From Paenibacillus sp. FSL H7-0737 (GTDB taxonomy: Bacteria > Bacillota > Bacilli > Paenibacillales > Paenibacillaceae), in assembly GCF_000758545.1 (NCBI RefSeq), contig NZ_CP009279.1, positions 4,650,001-4,714,000 on the forward strand: 64,000 nt of DNA. The letters run 5' to 3'. Shown here piece after piece: positions 42,282-51,725 of this stretch. The translations under genes and the position numbers were made by a program. The notes under the pieces were generated by a model, which saw nothing but the letters and a program-made list of their open reading frames with translations, was not told the DNA's origin and did not search any database. How positions within the stretch are numbered: position 1 is the stretch's first letter; the number at the start of each line of letters is the position of its first letter.

Positions 42282-44330
42282 CTATTTCAGTAGCGTAATA
42301 CCAAATGAAGCTCCGGCATTCCCGGCAAATACAATATTGCCCTTAATAGGTAGTACAACCTCATTGTTACTACTAATGACCGTGTTATTCACTAGGGCTC
42401 CCGTTTCATCGTATACCATAAAAGCACCTTTTGCTGGCATCTTAACTACCATTTTCTTTCCAGCCGCTGTTTCGGGAACACTGAACCATCTAGCATAACC
42501 ATCAGCTTGTATCGTAGCTATCGACGATTTGCCTTTATAGAGCGGCTTCACTCCGTCCTCACTCATATACAAGGTTCCAGCCGCATTAAAGTACTCTATG
42601 CCCTCTTTGGCATAGAAAAGAATATCAAATGTATCTCGGCCCGCGATGCCAGGAATTTGGTGCTGGCTCCCAGCCGTATTTGGACCTGTTATCTTCATAC
42701 CTTTGAAATAACCCTCACTTGTCTGTATTGTTGGCCTAATCATGTTCATATAGGTGATGGAACTGAATTTCTCGCTGACTGGATAGTATAACTTACCTTC
42801 TCTTTTTGCCCATGCATCTGCGGTTTGTTTATTCAGTGCTGCAACTTCCAATTTCTCCGCCTTATATTCAGAATACGCAAGCTGGCCTAATTCAGGAACC
42901 GAAATATACTGGCTCATCCACAAATAAGTCCGTCCGTTGCTTTCCTTTACAAAATTAACCTTTGTGCTGCCTTCCTCATCAACAAAAGTTCCATCCGTGG
43001 TGTAAATAAATTTTTGTTCCGGAGCAGTCATTCCTGATAACAAGAGTTCCCCGTCTTTGATAGCTACCTTCCACTGATCGCCTAGAGTACTGTAATAACC
43101 TGCGTATTTCACAAGATCTTTTGGCATGTCAGCCTTAACTGGCTTGCCAAATGATTTATCTGGCTTGATTTCTGTAATTGCGCCCTTCTCTTTCATCGCC
43201 TGAAGGAGCAGTTCACTTGCCAGCAGTTGATTAATTGAGGAGCTCCCGCCCGAGGTAATGACTGCTGCAGCCATATTCTGTACAGGAAGCACGACGAGGG
43301 AGGATTGATACATCTGTGTATCTCCTCCTTTAACAAGAGCTTTTATACCATAATCGTTAAAAGGGAATAATCGCACACTATCCCAACCAAGTCCGTAGTC
43401 AGCAGAATTATCCCCGTCTTTGGGCCAAAATCCCTTTCTATACTCTTCTTGCTCCATGGCCTGTACTGATTTGGTTGAGAGTACATCTGCTCGCTTCCCA
43501 GTAAAGATTTGCGAGAATCGGACCAAATCCTCCGCAGTAGAGTAGACTCCGCCTGTACCAATCGCATTGGTCGTCTCCGTTGGAAGCTGCCCCTCATATG
43601 CAGGAGAGTAAAGGCCGGCAAATTTGCTTGAATCTACCATGTCTTGTGGCGTCATGGTATGGTTCATACCCAAAGGTACAGCAAAATTGTCATGAATGAA
43701 TGTAGTAAATGTCATGTTACTGACTCTTTCTACAAGAATTTCTGCGAGCGTGAATCCATCATTGCAATACACTGAAAAAGCTCCCGGTTCTGCCTTTAAT
43801 TTCTGTGTAGACAAGTTCTCCAGCAGTGAATCGTGTACGTACGTATCTGGATCATTGAATAAAAATGCACTGTTTAAACTCGAACCCTGCAAACCGGATG
43901 AGTGATTCAACAACATGCGTGGGGTAATCTTTTTATAACGTTCATCTTCCATTTTAAAATCCGTAATATATTGTACGACAGGAGTATCGAGATTAATCTT
44001 GCCTTCATCAACTAATTTCATGACCGCTGACGCCGTAAACATTTTGCTCGTAGAGCCAATACCATAGATTGTTTCCTTCGTTAAAGGGATTTTTCCTGCT
44101 TTGTCGTTTATTCCTGTTTGTCCCGATACTTTGATCACTCCATTGTCGATCAAAGCATACTGTACGCTGGTTATCCCATATTGTTCAGTTAGAAGCGCTG
44201 CTTTCTCAGCAGCGAGCTTCTCTAGTGTCTTAGAAGAAACCGTAGCTACGCTGGAAGCCATCGCGCTTGTAGGAATAAGTGGGGTCAGGGCTAAGGCCGC
44301 TGCAAGCGTCCATATGATATTTTTTTTCAT
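42282..44330 (-). CDS. Secreted serine hydrolase of the beta-lactamase (class C) family
   Basis: The 682-residue precursor has a signal peptide (IIWTLAAALALTPLIPTSAMA). A beta-lactamase/DD-peptidase domain follows at about 30-380 with the nucleophile motif STSK (about 94-97) and YCN as the YxN motif (about 188-190). The third motif seems to be VKGGDT, in the HxG/KTG position. The remaining 300 residues are beta-rich, with several jelly-roll or sandwich segments that might bind a polymer. It could be a D-amino peptidase, esterase or penicillin-binding protein. It lacks a Bacillus counterpart at this place. Confidence 0.86.
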   Translation of the reverse strand: MKKNIIWTLAAALALTPLIPTSAMASSVATVSSKTLEKLAAEKAALLTEQYGITSVQYALIDNGVIKVSGQTGINDKAGKIPLTKETIYGIGSTSKMFTASAVMKLVDEGKINLDTPVVQYITDFKMEDERYKKITPRMLLNHSSGLQGSSLNSAFLFNDPDTYVHDSLLENLSTQKLKAEPGAFSVYCNDGFTLAEILVERVSNMTFTTFIHDNFAVPLGMNHTMTPQDMVDSSKFAGLYSPAYEGQLPTETTNAIGTGGVYSTAEDLVRFSQIFTGKRADVLSTKSVQAMEQEEYRKGFWPKDGDNSADYGLGWDSVRLFPFNDYGIKALVKGGDTQMYQSSLVVLPVQNMAAAVITSGGSSSINQLLASELLLQAMKEKGAITEIKPDKSFGKPVKADMPKDLVKYAGYYSTLGDQWKVAIKDGELLLSGMTAPEQKFIYTTDGTFVDEEGSTKVNFVKESNGRTYLWMSQYISVPELGQLAYSEYKAEKLEVAALNKQTADAWAKREGKLYYPVSEKFSSITYMNMIRPTIQTSEGYFKGMKITGPNTAGSQHQIPGIAGRDTFDILFYAKEGIEYFNAAGTLYMSEDGVKPLYKGKSSIATIQADGYARWFSVPETAAGKKMVVKMPAKGAFMVYDETGALVNNTVISSNNEVVLPIKGNIVFAGNAGASFGITLLK

Positions 44331-44523
44331 GTCATCAACATCCTTTTGTTTCTAATTTTGAACAATTATGAATTATTCACGATTCATCTCTAGCCTGAAC
44401 TGAATCTCCTTTCTTACCTTCATTCTAGCAATCCAGTCTTACGCGCCATTAAACAGAACCTTAATTCCATCTACGATTTATGTAAGACAATTAAGCTTCT
44501 GTTAAGGCAATATCTGAACAACA

Positions 44524-44564
44524 CAAAAACGCCTAATCCTTCGGATATAACCGAAGCTTAGACG
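44524..44564 (-). terminator. Terminator after the yphF-like gene
   Basis: GCGTCTAA.CTTCGG and CCGAAG..TTAGGCG arms followed by TTTTTG on the minus strand, about 25 bp after the stop. Confidence 0.8.
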
Positions 44565-44586
44565 CTCTTAAGCTTTAACTTTCACT

Positions 44587-45333
44587 TCAACTAGGAGACT
44601 GCGGGACAGGCTGATTGTTAATCCATAGATACGGCAAAGACTTCACGGGCACGTAATAGGAAGCTTCCTCCAGATCTAGTCGCAAATCTTTTTTCTCGTC
44701 ATGTTCCCCACCATTCTTTTCGATGGCAGCTATAATATCAAAGACATAATCTACATAGACCATTCCAGCCTTATCCATGATGAAATCAAGAACCTGCCCG
44801 GAATAGACGCTAGTTAATGATATGGAGCTTGTTCCTGCCTTCTTATGATCAATGGTGTAAAGTCCAGGATATAGCTCATCAAGTACGGGCAAAGAGCCGT
44901 CATGAGCTGATTTATAACGATTAATCTGACGCTGCACATCATTCACCTTTTGAACGGTAACAAGGTCCATCACCTTAACTACTGGATCACTTTCCTCATT
45001 CAAAATAAGAAAATAAGCGCTTCCGCCCTGTTCAAAAGCCGTAGCCGGAATATCATCCAAATATCCCTTATTGTTCAGCTTGCCTAGGTCTATCCGGAAC
45101 TTCTCATATCTTGGAGTAGCTTCATCCGCATTAAGGATCGGAAGCACACCTTCCTCTTGTTGAAAATCATCAACGGCTGCTTGTATCCGTTTAACACTTT
45201 CCCGATAATTAACGCTAGCACGCTTTTCTTCTCCAGGATACAGACATCCGGAAAGAGTAAGAGCGATTGACATCACTACCAGAAAAAGTCTTGCTCCTGC
45301 CTTTAGCTTCTTCTTTCTTCGTATAAACTCCAA
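44587..45333 (-). CDS. yphF: Lipoprotein of the YphF type, function unknown
   Basis: The 248-residue precursor has a basic start (RRKKKLK), a hydrophobic stretch and a lipobox LSGC, so it should be lipid-anchored outside the membrane. The mature part is soluble and mixed alpha/beta. A repeated AAVDDFQQEEGVLPI and RYKSAHDGSLPVL pattern is visible, resembling short pilin-like helices. The TTG start at 45333 has GGGAGGG 6 nt upstream. B. subtilis yphF is a lipoprotein gene at this locus; the symbol rests on that position. Confidence 0.65.
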   Translation of the reverse strand: MEFIRRKKKLKAGARLFLVVMSIALTLSGCLYPGEEKRASVNYRESVKRIQAAVDDFQQEEGVLPILNADEATPRYEKFRIDLGKLNNKGYLDDIPATAFEQGGSAYFLILNEESDPVVKVMDLVTVQKVNDVQRQINRYKSAHDGSLPVLDELYPGLYTIDHKKAGTSSISLTSVYSGQVLDFIMDKAGMVYVDYVFDIIAAIEKNGGEHDEKKDLRLDLEEASYYVPVKSLPYLWINNQPVPQSPS

Positions 45334-45363
45334 CCGAGTCCCTCCCACGGTGACAATCTAACA

Positions 45364-45732
45364 CTACCACAGCTCATCTTCTTCCCCACGCCGCGCAGCT
45401 TCAAGCTTACGGCGTACAGCAGCCTTAAGTGGATCTTCTGGCACCTGAACGGTCACATCGCTCCATACGGCAGCCTGACAAGCCAGACGCACTCCTTCTT
45501 CTAACGTAGTTCCAAGCTTACGTCGTTCAATATCCCCTGGCGGTCTCAGCGCTGTGGCCTCTTCAGTCGCAATTTTAACCTTGCACATCAAACAGCCTGC
45601 TTTGCCTCCACAGCGAGTGGTAATCGTCACTCCGGCTTTACGAGCTGCCTCCAGTACCGAGATACCACGATTCACCACAGCTTTACGACCTTCAGGTTGA
45701 AACATAACGGTGACGCCATTTTGCGATTTCAT
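45364..45732 (-). CDS. 2Fe-2S ferredoxin
   Basis: The 122-residue protein has the plant-type ferredoxin pattern CGGKAGCLMC (CX5CX2C) plus a fourth cysteine in RLACQAAV, which together bind a 2Fe-2S cluster. A highly charged tail (KLEAARRGEEDELW) follows. It could donate electrons to an unidentified oxidoreductase. I chose the ATG at 45732 downstream of GAGGAAGG. It lies between the yphE-like and yphF-like genes, where Bacillus has no ferredoxin. Confidence 0.85.
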   Translation of the reverse strand: MKSQNGVTVMFQPEGRKAVVNRGISVLEAARKAGVTITTRCGGKAGCLMCKVKIATEEATALRPPGDIERRKLGTTLEEGVRLACQAAVWSDVTVQVPEDPLKAAVRRKLEAARRGEEDELW

Positions 45733-45766
45733 GATGTTACTTCCTTCCTCAACATTATGTAACTGC

Positions 45767-45961
45767 TTACATAATCGAAACAACTCCGCCCAATAGGCCA
45801 ACTAACATGATGACAAACGCAAGGATAGATAGCAGTGCTTTAAGCAGTCCCTTTGTTTTGCTCCGAGCAAAAGTTATTAGAAATACAGACAGTCCCATAA
45901 TCAGCATTGCAATCAGGGACAACCACATTTTTGTCATCGGATCCAAGGTCAAAGCCCCCAT
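45767..45961 (-). CDS. yphE: Small membrane protein, DUF2768 (YphE-like)
   Basis: The 64-residue peptide has two membrane helices (about 13-30 and 40-62) joined by a basic loop (RSKTKG). It matches the DUF2768 pattern KMWLSLIAM and occupies the yphE place upstream of yphF. Sporulation-linked expression is known for the region in Bacillus, but the function is unknown. The ribosome site before the ATG is weak; an internal ATG eight codons later is a possible alternative. Confidence 0.7.
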   Translation of the reverse strand: MGALTLDPMTKMWLSLIAMLIMGLSVFLITFARSKTKGLLKALLSILAFVIMLVGLLGGVVSIM

Positions 45962-46077
45962 TCGCCTGTAATATATTAGGGATTATTATATCATGACCTT
46001 ATCCTATTCTGTAAAAAAACATCATTTTTTATATATTATTATTAAGATATTTTAGCTGAGAGAGTTTTACAATAAAT

Positions 46078-46129
46078 AAAAAAAGAGCAAAAGATAACAG
46101 AATCTCATGGATTCTGGATCTTTTGCTCA
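46078..46129 (-). terminator. Terminator after the spoVIF-like gene
   Basis: A long stem, GAGCAAAAGAT.CAGAATC with GATTCTG.ATCTTTTGCTC, is followed by seven Ts on the minus strand. Confidence 0.9.
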
Positions 46130-46141
46130 CCCAACCTAAAG

Positions 46142-46417
46142 CTATTTTTTAAGCATCATTTTCATTAAAGACTCCATTGTGCCGGAACCTGCGCCGCCTT
46201 TTTTGACGGCATTAATAATTTCCTGCACAGTAGCTTCACTGACCGGCACTTTCGCCATCGATGACACCTGCTTAATTAACTGGCGGAGCTGGGCTTCATT
46301 CTGCGTAGTTCCTGGTTTGACCGTACTGGCTAGCTTTTTGACGGCACTTTCCGTAATGTTCTTGCCCGCCTTTTTGTTAATGGCGTTCAATGCATCCTTG
46401 GAAAAATCTCTGCTCAC
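46142..46417 (-). CDS. spoVIF: Stage VI sporulation protein F-like
   Basis: The 91-residue helical protein matches the SpoVIF family, needed for late coat assembly. It has the N-terminal AINKKAGKNI, the central QLRQLIKQVSSMAKVPVS and a lysine-rich C-terminal helix. The start is GTG at 46417, 7 nt after GGAGGAGGG; an ATG close by is in a different frame. It lies next to gpsA with its own terminator. Confidence 0.85.
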   Translation of the reverse strand: MSRDFSKDALNAINKKAGKNITESAVKKLASTVKPGTTQNEAQLRQLIKQVSSMAKVPVSEATVQEIINAVKKGGAGSGTMESLMKMMLKK

Positions 46418-46483
46418 TTTTCATCCCTCCTCCGTCAATCCCCAATACAACATATGAGAATTTGCGGAAAAAGGTGAACAGGA

Positions 46484-47524
46484 TCAGGAATGCCACTGCT
46501 CCCAAGTTTCCTGAGATATTGCCTCAAGCTCAGGTTTACGATCACGGCCCATCAGAGCCTCAACAGCACTACGTGGACTTCTACCTTTAAATAGGACATG
46601 ATAAATTTGATCTGTAATGGGCATTTGGACCCCTAGCTTGATGGAAATGGCATAAGCTGCCTCCGTGGTACGAATACCTTCGACAACCATTCCCATCGAC
46701 TCCAGTACCTCATCCAGTGGTTTCCCTTGCCCGAGCATAAAGCCAGCACGCCAGTTACGGCTGTGCTGGCTCGTAGCAGTCACTACTAGATCGCCAACAC
46801 CTGCAAGCCCTGCAAAGGTCAAAGGATTCGCTCCAAGCTCGACGCCCACCCGAGAAATCTCGGCCAGTCCACGTGTCAGAAGCGCCGCCTTAGCATTATC
46901 CCCAAATCCTAGACCATCGGATAAACCTGCACCGAGTGCAATAATATTCTTTAGTGCGCCGGCAAGCTCTACTCCTACCTGATCACGGTTCGTATATACA
47001 CGAAAATCATTGTTTATGAACAATTCCTGTGCTTCAGCAGTACGCTTATCATCAGGTGAAGCCACAACAACTGTAGTAGGACACAGGCGCACTACTTCCT
47101 CTGCATGACTCGGTCCGGAGAGAACGACAATCTGACCTTCGTCACAGCCGAGTTCTTCAGCAATAACTATGGACATCCGTTTCTTGCTTTCAGTCTCAAA
47201 GCCCTTCGTAGCATGAACGCATAGCATTTCATCCTTCCAGAACGGCTTCAGACTGCGAGCAACCTGTCGCATACCTGAAGATGGGGCTACAATAACAACC
47301 GCTTTAGAACCGGAAACTGCGGTCTCCAGATCGGTGGTTGCAATGATGTTTGCGGGCAGAGAAATCCCCGGTAAATACTTATTATTGATATGAGAACCAT
47401 TGATCTCGGCAGCTTGATCAGAGTTACGTGTCCACAGATAAACTTCCGAGTGATTCGCAGCCAGCACACTTGCCAGCGCAGTTCCCCAGCTCCCCGCTAC
47501 TAGTACGGTTACTTTATCAGACAA
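46484..47524 (-). CDS. gpsA: Glycerol-3-phosphate dehydrogenase [NAD(P)+]
   Basis: GpsA reduces dihydroxyacetone phosphate to glycerol-3-phosphate for phospholipids. The 346 residues include HATKGFE, LSGPSHAEEV, the catalytic lysine in AGALKNIIALGAGLSDG, and AGVGDLVVT. The nucleotide-binding loop reads VAGSWG instead of the usual GAGSWG, so the first glycine of GxGxxG is valine. The TTG at 47524 (7 nt from GGAGGG) or the GTG one codon earlier is the start. It overlaps plsY by 8 bp; PlsY uses its product. Confidence 0.95.
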   Translation of the reverse strand: MSDKVTVLVAGSWGTALASVLAANHSEVYLWTRNSDQAAEINGSHINNKYLPGISLPANIIATTDLETAVSGSKAVVIVAPSSGMRQVARSLKPFWKDEMLCVHATKGFETESKKRMSIVIAEELGCDEGQIVVLSGPSHAEEVVRLCPTTVVVASPDDKRTAEAQELFINNDFRVYTNRDQVGVELAGALKNIIALGAGLSDGLGFGDNAKAALLTRGLAEISRVGVELGANPLTFAGLAGVGDLVVTATSQHSRNWRAGFMLGQGKPLDEVLESMGMVVEGIRTTEAAYAISIKLGVQMPITDQIYHVLFKGRSPRSAVEALMGRDRKPELEAISQETWEQWHS

Positions 47525-48134
47525 CACGATTCCCTCCTTTTACTTTTGAGCCTATCTTGTTCTCACGGCCCTCTACAATCTTAACAATGTTCGTCCGGTG
47601 CCGCCAGAAGGCAAAAACCGCAATGATAATACTGGTCCAGAGCACAGGCTGTGTAAATCCTGTCAATAATAGAAAAACCGGTGTCAGCGCGACAAAAATC
47701 AACGAGCCAAGTGACACGTAACGAGTGATAAAGATAGATCCTATGGCGATAACACCAGCGAGCAGTGCAGGCCATAAACACAGTGTGGCCATAACACCGA
47801 TCGTAGTAGCGATGCCCTTTCCGCCACGGAAACGGAAGTAAAGCGGCCAGTTATGTCCGACAATGGCAGCGATTCCGCAAAGAGCAGCAACCCAGGTTCC
47901 CCAGCCGCCTACCCAAGTTCCTAACCAAACTGCGGCAACACCCTTCAGTACATCCAGCACTAGCACAGATATCGCAGGACCTTTTCCCAGTACACGCAGT
48001 GTATTGGTAGCCCCCGCATTGCCGCTCCCATATTGACGGATATCAATTCCCTTTAGTAGCTTGGCGAACAGCACACTAAAGCTGACAGAACCAAGCAAAT
48101 AGCTTACAACGATAACCAGAAGTTCAAGCGCCAC
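47517..48134 (-). CDS. plsY: Glycerol-3-phosphate acyltransferase PlsY
   Basis: PlsY transfers the acyl group from acyl-phosphate to glycerol-3-phosphate. The 205-residue membrane protein has five or six helices and the three conserved loops: GSGNAGATNTLRVLGK (about 37-52), the glycine-rich RFRGGKGIAT (about 101-110) and a conserved segment near the end. A GTG start with GGGGAGAAG upstream precedes gpsA, whose product it consumes. Confidence 0.96.
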   Translation of the reverse strand: MALELLVIVVSYLLGSVSFSVLFAKLLKGIDIRQYGSGNAGATNTLRVLGKGPAISVLVLDVLKGVAAVWLGTWVGGWGTWVAALCGIAAIVGHNWPLYFRFRGGKGIATTIGVMATLCLWPALLAGVIAIGSIFITRYVSLGSLIFVALTPVFLLLTGFTQPVLWTSIIIAVFAFWRHRTNIVKIVEGRENKIGSKVKGGNRVV

Positions 48135-48146
48135 ACTTCTTCTCCC

Positions 48147-49472
48147 CTAACCTTCGTTTTCGGATTTGCGCCGTGTAAAGAGACGGATTGGCGTTCCCTC
48201 GAAATTAAACGCCGCGCGGATTTTATTCTCCAAGTAACGTTCATAGGAGAAGTGCATCAGCGATGGGTCATTTACGAACACCACGATCGTCGGTGGCTTC
48301 ACCGCAACCTGCGTTACGTAGTTAATACGTAAGCGACGGCCTTTGTCAGTTGGAGGAGGGTTAATCGCAATGGCATCCGATACAACATCGTTCACCAGAT
48401 GCGTAGTAATGCGTAGTGCATGCTGTTGAGATACATGCTGCACCACTGGCAGCAATTTTTGCAGGCGCTGTTTAGTTAAAGCCGACAAGAAGACAACCGG
48501 TGCGTAACTCATAAACAAGAAGTGGTCACGAATCTTAGACTCGAAGTTCTGCATAGTCTTGTCGTCTTTCTCAATGGCATCCCATTTGTTCACAACAAAA
48601 ATAGATGCTTTACCAGCTTCATGTGCATAACCAGCGATATGCTTGTCCTGGTCGATGATGCCCTCTTCACCGTTAATTACAACGAGAACCACATCAGCCC
48701 GTTCAATCGCACGCATAGCACGCATAACACTGTATTTCTCAATGTTCTCATAGACCTTGCCTTTTTTGCGCATACCTGCAGTATCGATAAGCACATAACG
48801 TTGTCCATCACGTTCAAAAGGCGTATCAATAGCATCGCGAGTAGTACCCGCAATATCACTAACGATAACGCGTTCTTCACCCAGAATTGCGTTAACCAAA
48901 GAGGATTTACCTACATTCGGACGGCCAATCAAAGCTACACGAATGACATCGTCATCATATTCATCATCTATTTTCTCTGGCAGACGTTCTACGACAGCGT
49001 CCAATAAGTCACCGAGTCCTGTACCATGACTACCGGAAATTCCGATTGGATCTCCAAAACCTAGGCTATAGAACTCATAAATATCATCTGCACGCTTCAT
49101 ATTATCCACTTTATTGATGGCAAGAACGATCGGTTTACCTGAACGGAACAGAATCTGAGCTACCTCTTCATCTGAATTCGTCACACCACTCTTTGCCTCA
49201 CACATAAATACAATAACATCCGCTTCTTCAATCGCCAGCTCCGCTTGAACGCGGATTGATTTCAGAATCGTGTCATCTCCATCAATTTCAATACCTCCGG
49301 TATCAATCACACTGAACGACTTGCCGTTCCAATCTGAAATACCATAAATCCGGTCACGTGTAATCCCCGGTTTATCTTCTACAATGGCCAATCTATCGCC
49401 AATCAGCCGATTAAAAATCGTCGATTTCCCGACGTTAGGCCTCCCAACGATTGCCACAACGGGTCTTGCCAT
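48147..49472 (-). CDS. der: Double-domain GTPase Der (EngA)
   Basis: Der is needed for 50S ribosome assembly. The 441-residue product has two G domains, each with GRPNVGKST or [13 protein letters not shown] or DTAGM, and NKVD or NKWD, followed by a KH-like C-terminal domain ending in a basic tail. The ATG at 49472 has AGGAGG 7 nt upstream; upstream ATGs lack this. It precedes plsY by 12 bp. Confidence 0.98.
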   Translation of the reverse strand: MARPVVAIVGRPNVGKSTIFNRLIGDRLAIVEDKPGITRDRIYGISDWNGKSFSVIDTGGIEIDGDDTILKSIRVQAELAIEEADVIVFMCEAKSGVTNSDEEVAQILFRSGKPIVLAINKVDNMKRADDIYEFYSLGFGDPIGISGSHGTGLGDLLDAVVERLPEKIDDEYDDDVIRVALIGRPNVGKSSLVNAILGEERVIVSDIAGTTRDAIDTPFERDGQRYVLIDTAGMRKKGKVYENIEKYSVMRAMRAIERADVVLVVINGEEGIIDQDKHIAGYAHEAGKASIFVVNKWDAIEKDDKTMQNFESKIRDHFLFMSYAPVVFLSALTKQRLQKLLPVVQHVSQQHALRITTHLVNDVVSDAIAINPPPTDKGRRLRINYVTQVAVKPPTIVVFVNDPSLMHFSYERYLENKIRAAFNFEGTPIRLFTRRKSENEG

Positions 49473-49570
49473 ATTCATTCCTCCTGTCATCCTTACGATA
49501 CTCATCATAGCAAAAAACATTAAAATTGGCTAACACTCATGTTAGCTTTAATAAATTCTTTCTGTCACTG

Positions 49571-49613
49571 AAAAAAGAGAATCGGCGAACCCCCGTATCG
49601 AGGGCTCGCCGAT
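49571..49613 (-). terminator. Terminator after the S1-like gene
   Basis: AATCGGCGAGCCCTCG and CGGGGGTTCGCCGATT form an imperfect stem followed by CTCTTTTTTC on the minus strand. Confidence 0.85.
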
Positions 49614-49642
49614 TACTTTACCCGTATATTCAAAAAGCAGGA

Positions 49643-50962
49643 TTAGTTATTACCTTTGAATTTGTCCAACTTGTCACCAAAACGTTCAGCAAGCGTAAAG
49701 CTAAGGCCTTCGTTGCTTAGAGAAACGTTAGGGTTATTCAAAACTTCTTTAGGAGCTCTGTCTCTGCTGTTGCTGCGTTCAGGTCTAGCAGTAGGTGCTG
49801 GAGCTTCTTCAGTTTCTTTGATGCTCAGGCTAACACGTTTCTCGGATGGATTGAAGTCCAGTACTTTCACTTGTACTTCTTGTCCTTCTTTCAATACTTC
49901 GTGTGGAGTAGCAATGTGTTTGTGGGAGATTTGTGAAATGTGCACAAGACCTTCCACACCTGGAAGCAATTCAACGAATGCTCCGAAGTTCACAAGACGT
50001 TTTACAACGCCTGTTACAACATCACCGATGTTGATTTCGCCAGCAGCAGAGTCCCAAGGACCTGGAGCAGCAGCTTTAATGCTCAGGCTGATTTTTCCTT
50101 TTTCAGGATCAACCTTAAGTACTTTAACACGTACTTTATCACCTTCAGAAACTACATCAGAAGGCTTCTCTACGTGATTCCAAGCGATTTCGGATACGTG
50201 TACAAGACCGTCAACTCCGCCAACATCAACAAATGCGCCGAATTGGGTCAGACGTTGTACAGTACCTTCAATGATTTGACCTTCAGACAGTTCAGCCATA
50301 ATTTTAAGCTTATTAGCTTCGAACTCTTCTTCAAGAACTTCTTTAGCGGACAGGATTACTTTGCTGTTCTCACGGTCAAGTTCTTTCACTTTAACGCGAA
50401 GGGTACGGCCTTTGTAATCGCTGAAATCTTCAACGAAGTGACGCTCAACCATGGAAGCTGGGATAAATCCACGTGCTCCAACATCAGCTACTAGACCGCC
50501 TTTAACAACGTCAGCCACAGTAACTTCGAAAGCTTCTTGGGAAGCAAAGTACTTCTCAAGATCTTCCCATGATTTTTCGCTATCAACAGCACGTTTGGAA
50601 AGAACAAGGCTTTCCTTGTTGTCGTTGATGCTAACAACTTTACATTCTACTTCCTGTCCAACTTCTACTGCTGCAGCAGCGTTGTCCAGTTGTACTGCGG
50701 ACAATTCGCGAATCGGAATCACACCGTCGTATTTATATCCAATGCTTACATAAGCTTGGTTATCTTCAATTTTGACGATTGTTCCTTTCACGGTATCGCC
50801 TTTTTTCAGAGAAATGATTTCCAAGTCAGCTTGGTTAGTCACTTCTTCTTCGTTAACGGCAGCAACTTCTACAGCTCCGTTATTTTCTGTCACAGCGGAT
50901 TCCACCGCTTCTACGGTTTCATTGCTCTCCGTAGCTTCCTGATTTTTAATTTCTTCAGACAT
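49643..50962 (-). CDS. ypfD: S1-domain RNA-binding protein (ribosomal protein S1 homologue)
   Basis: The 439 residues contain four S1 domains at about 52-120, 135-205, 222-290 and 307-376, each ending VxVKVL-type strands, preceded by an acidic, Glu/Val-rich N terminus and followed by a basic, disordered tail. Firmicute S1 homologues have fewer domains than E. coli RpsA (six) and are not always ribosome bound. Low-GC relatives keep it next to plsC and cmk, as here. Translation initiation on structured mRNA is the presumed role. Confidence 0.94.
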   Translation of the reverse strand: MSEEIKNQEATESNETVEAVESAVTENNGAVEVAAVNEEEVTNQADLEIISLKKGDTVKGTIVKIEDNQAYVSIGYKYDGVIPIRELSAVQLDNAAAAVEVGQEVECKVVSINDNKESLVLSKRAVDSEKSWEDLEKYFASQEAFEVTVADVVKGGLVADVGARGFIPASMVERHFVEDFSDYKGRTLRVKVKELDRENSKVILSAKEVLEEEFEANKLKIMAELSEGQIIEGTVQRLTQFGAFVDVGGVDGLVHVSEIAWNHVEKPSDVVSEGDKVRVKVLKVDPEKGKISLSIKAAAPGPWDSAAGEINIGDVVTGVVKRLVNFGAFVELLPGVEGLVHISQISHKHIATPHEVLKEGQEVQVKVLDFNPSEKRVSLSIKETEEAPAPTARPERSNSRDRAPKEVLNNPNVSLSNEGLSFTLAERFGDKLDKFKGNN

Positions 50963-51137
50963 GTGATTAGCCTCCTCGATTCAAAACCCCATTTATTTAA
51001 ACCTGCGTATAGCAGAGTTCAAAACAAGCATTGCTTGGTATTACAAATTACACTTGAAGATAGTATGTTCCAAAAAATAGCGACTATGCCGTTATTTAAT
51101 CATAGCACAGGACGAAATTTGTGATTCCGTTTATCCC

Positions 51138-51725
51138 TTAACCAACAGTTGGTATACCCGACTTCTTCATCTCATTGATGCGTTCCATAATGACATCGGT
51201 AACAGCCTCGAGAGATTCACTTCCTGCACCGGCAAATTGACTGAGATCTATAGGAGCCCCATAGACCACAACCATCCGTCGAAAGGGTTTGTACTCACCG
51301 ACAATAGCGGCTGGAACAACTGCAGCACCGCTTCGAAGTGCAAAGCTTGCAGCACCTTTCTTGGCAACTCCGGCGTCAGAGTTACGCGTACCCTCCGGGA
51401 AGATACCCATGACATTACCACCGCGAAGTGTGTTAAGGGCCGTTTTAATGGATTCTTTGCTTACACCACCACGTTTGACCGGAAAAGCACCCAATTTGTT
51501 AATGAGCCAGCCAAGCACAGGAACCTCAAAAAGTTCTGCCTTAGCCATATACTTTACTTGACGGTCTAACTTAATCCCGATAGTCATCGGATCCAGCAAA
51601 CTAATATGGTTGGCACAGAGCAGCACCCCGCCCTCCTTTGGCACATTCTCTTCCCCCACAATCTTAAGCGGGAAAACAATTGCGTAAATCAAGCGAAGCA
51701 ATCCTCGGCAAAATACATAAATCAT
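51138..51725 (-). CDS. plsC: 1-acyl-sn-glycerol-3-phosphate acyltransferase
   Basis: PlsC adds the second acyl chain to make phosphatidic acid. The 195 residues have the acyltransferase signatures NHISLLDP (HX4D, about 40-46), the substrate segment LFEVPVLGWLINKLGAFPV and FPEGTRN (about 109-115), plus an N-terminal membrane-associated helix. It overlaps cmk by 4 bp (ATGA), a common pairing in Firmicutes. Confidence 0.95.
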   Translation of the reverse strand: MIYVFCRGLLRLIYAIVFPLKIVGEENVPKEGGVLLCANHISLLDPMTIGIKLDRQVKYMAKAELFEVPVLGWLINKLGAFPVKRGGVSKESIKTALNTLRGGNVMGIFPEGTRNSDAGVAKKGAASFALRSGAAVVPAAIVGEYKPFRRMVVVYGAPIDLSQFAGAGSESLEAVTDVIMERINEMKKSGIPTVG

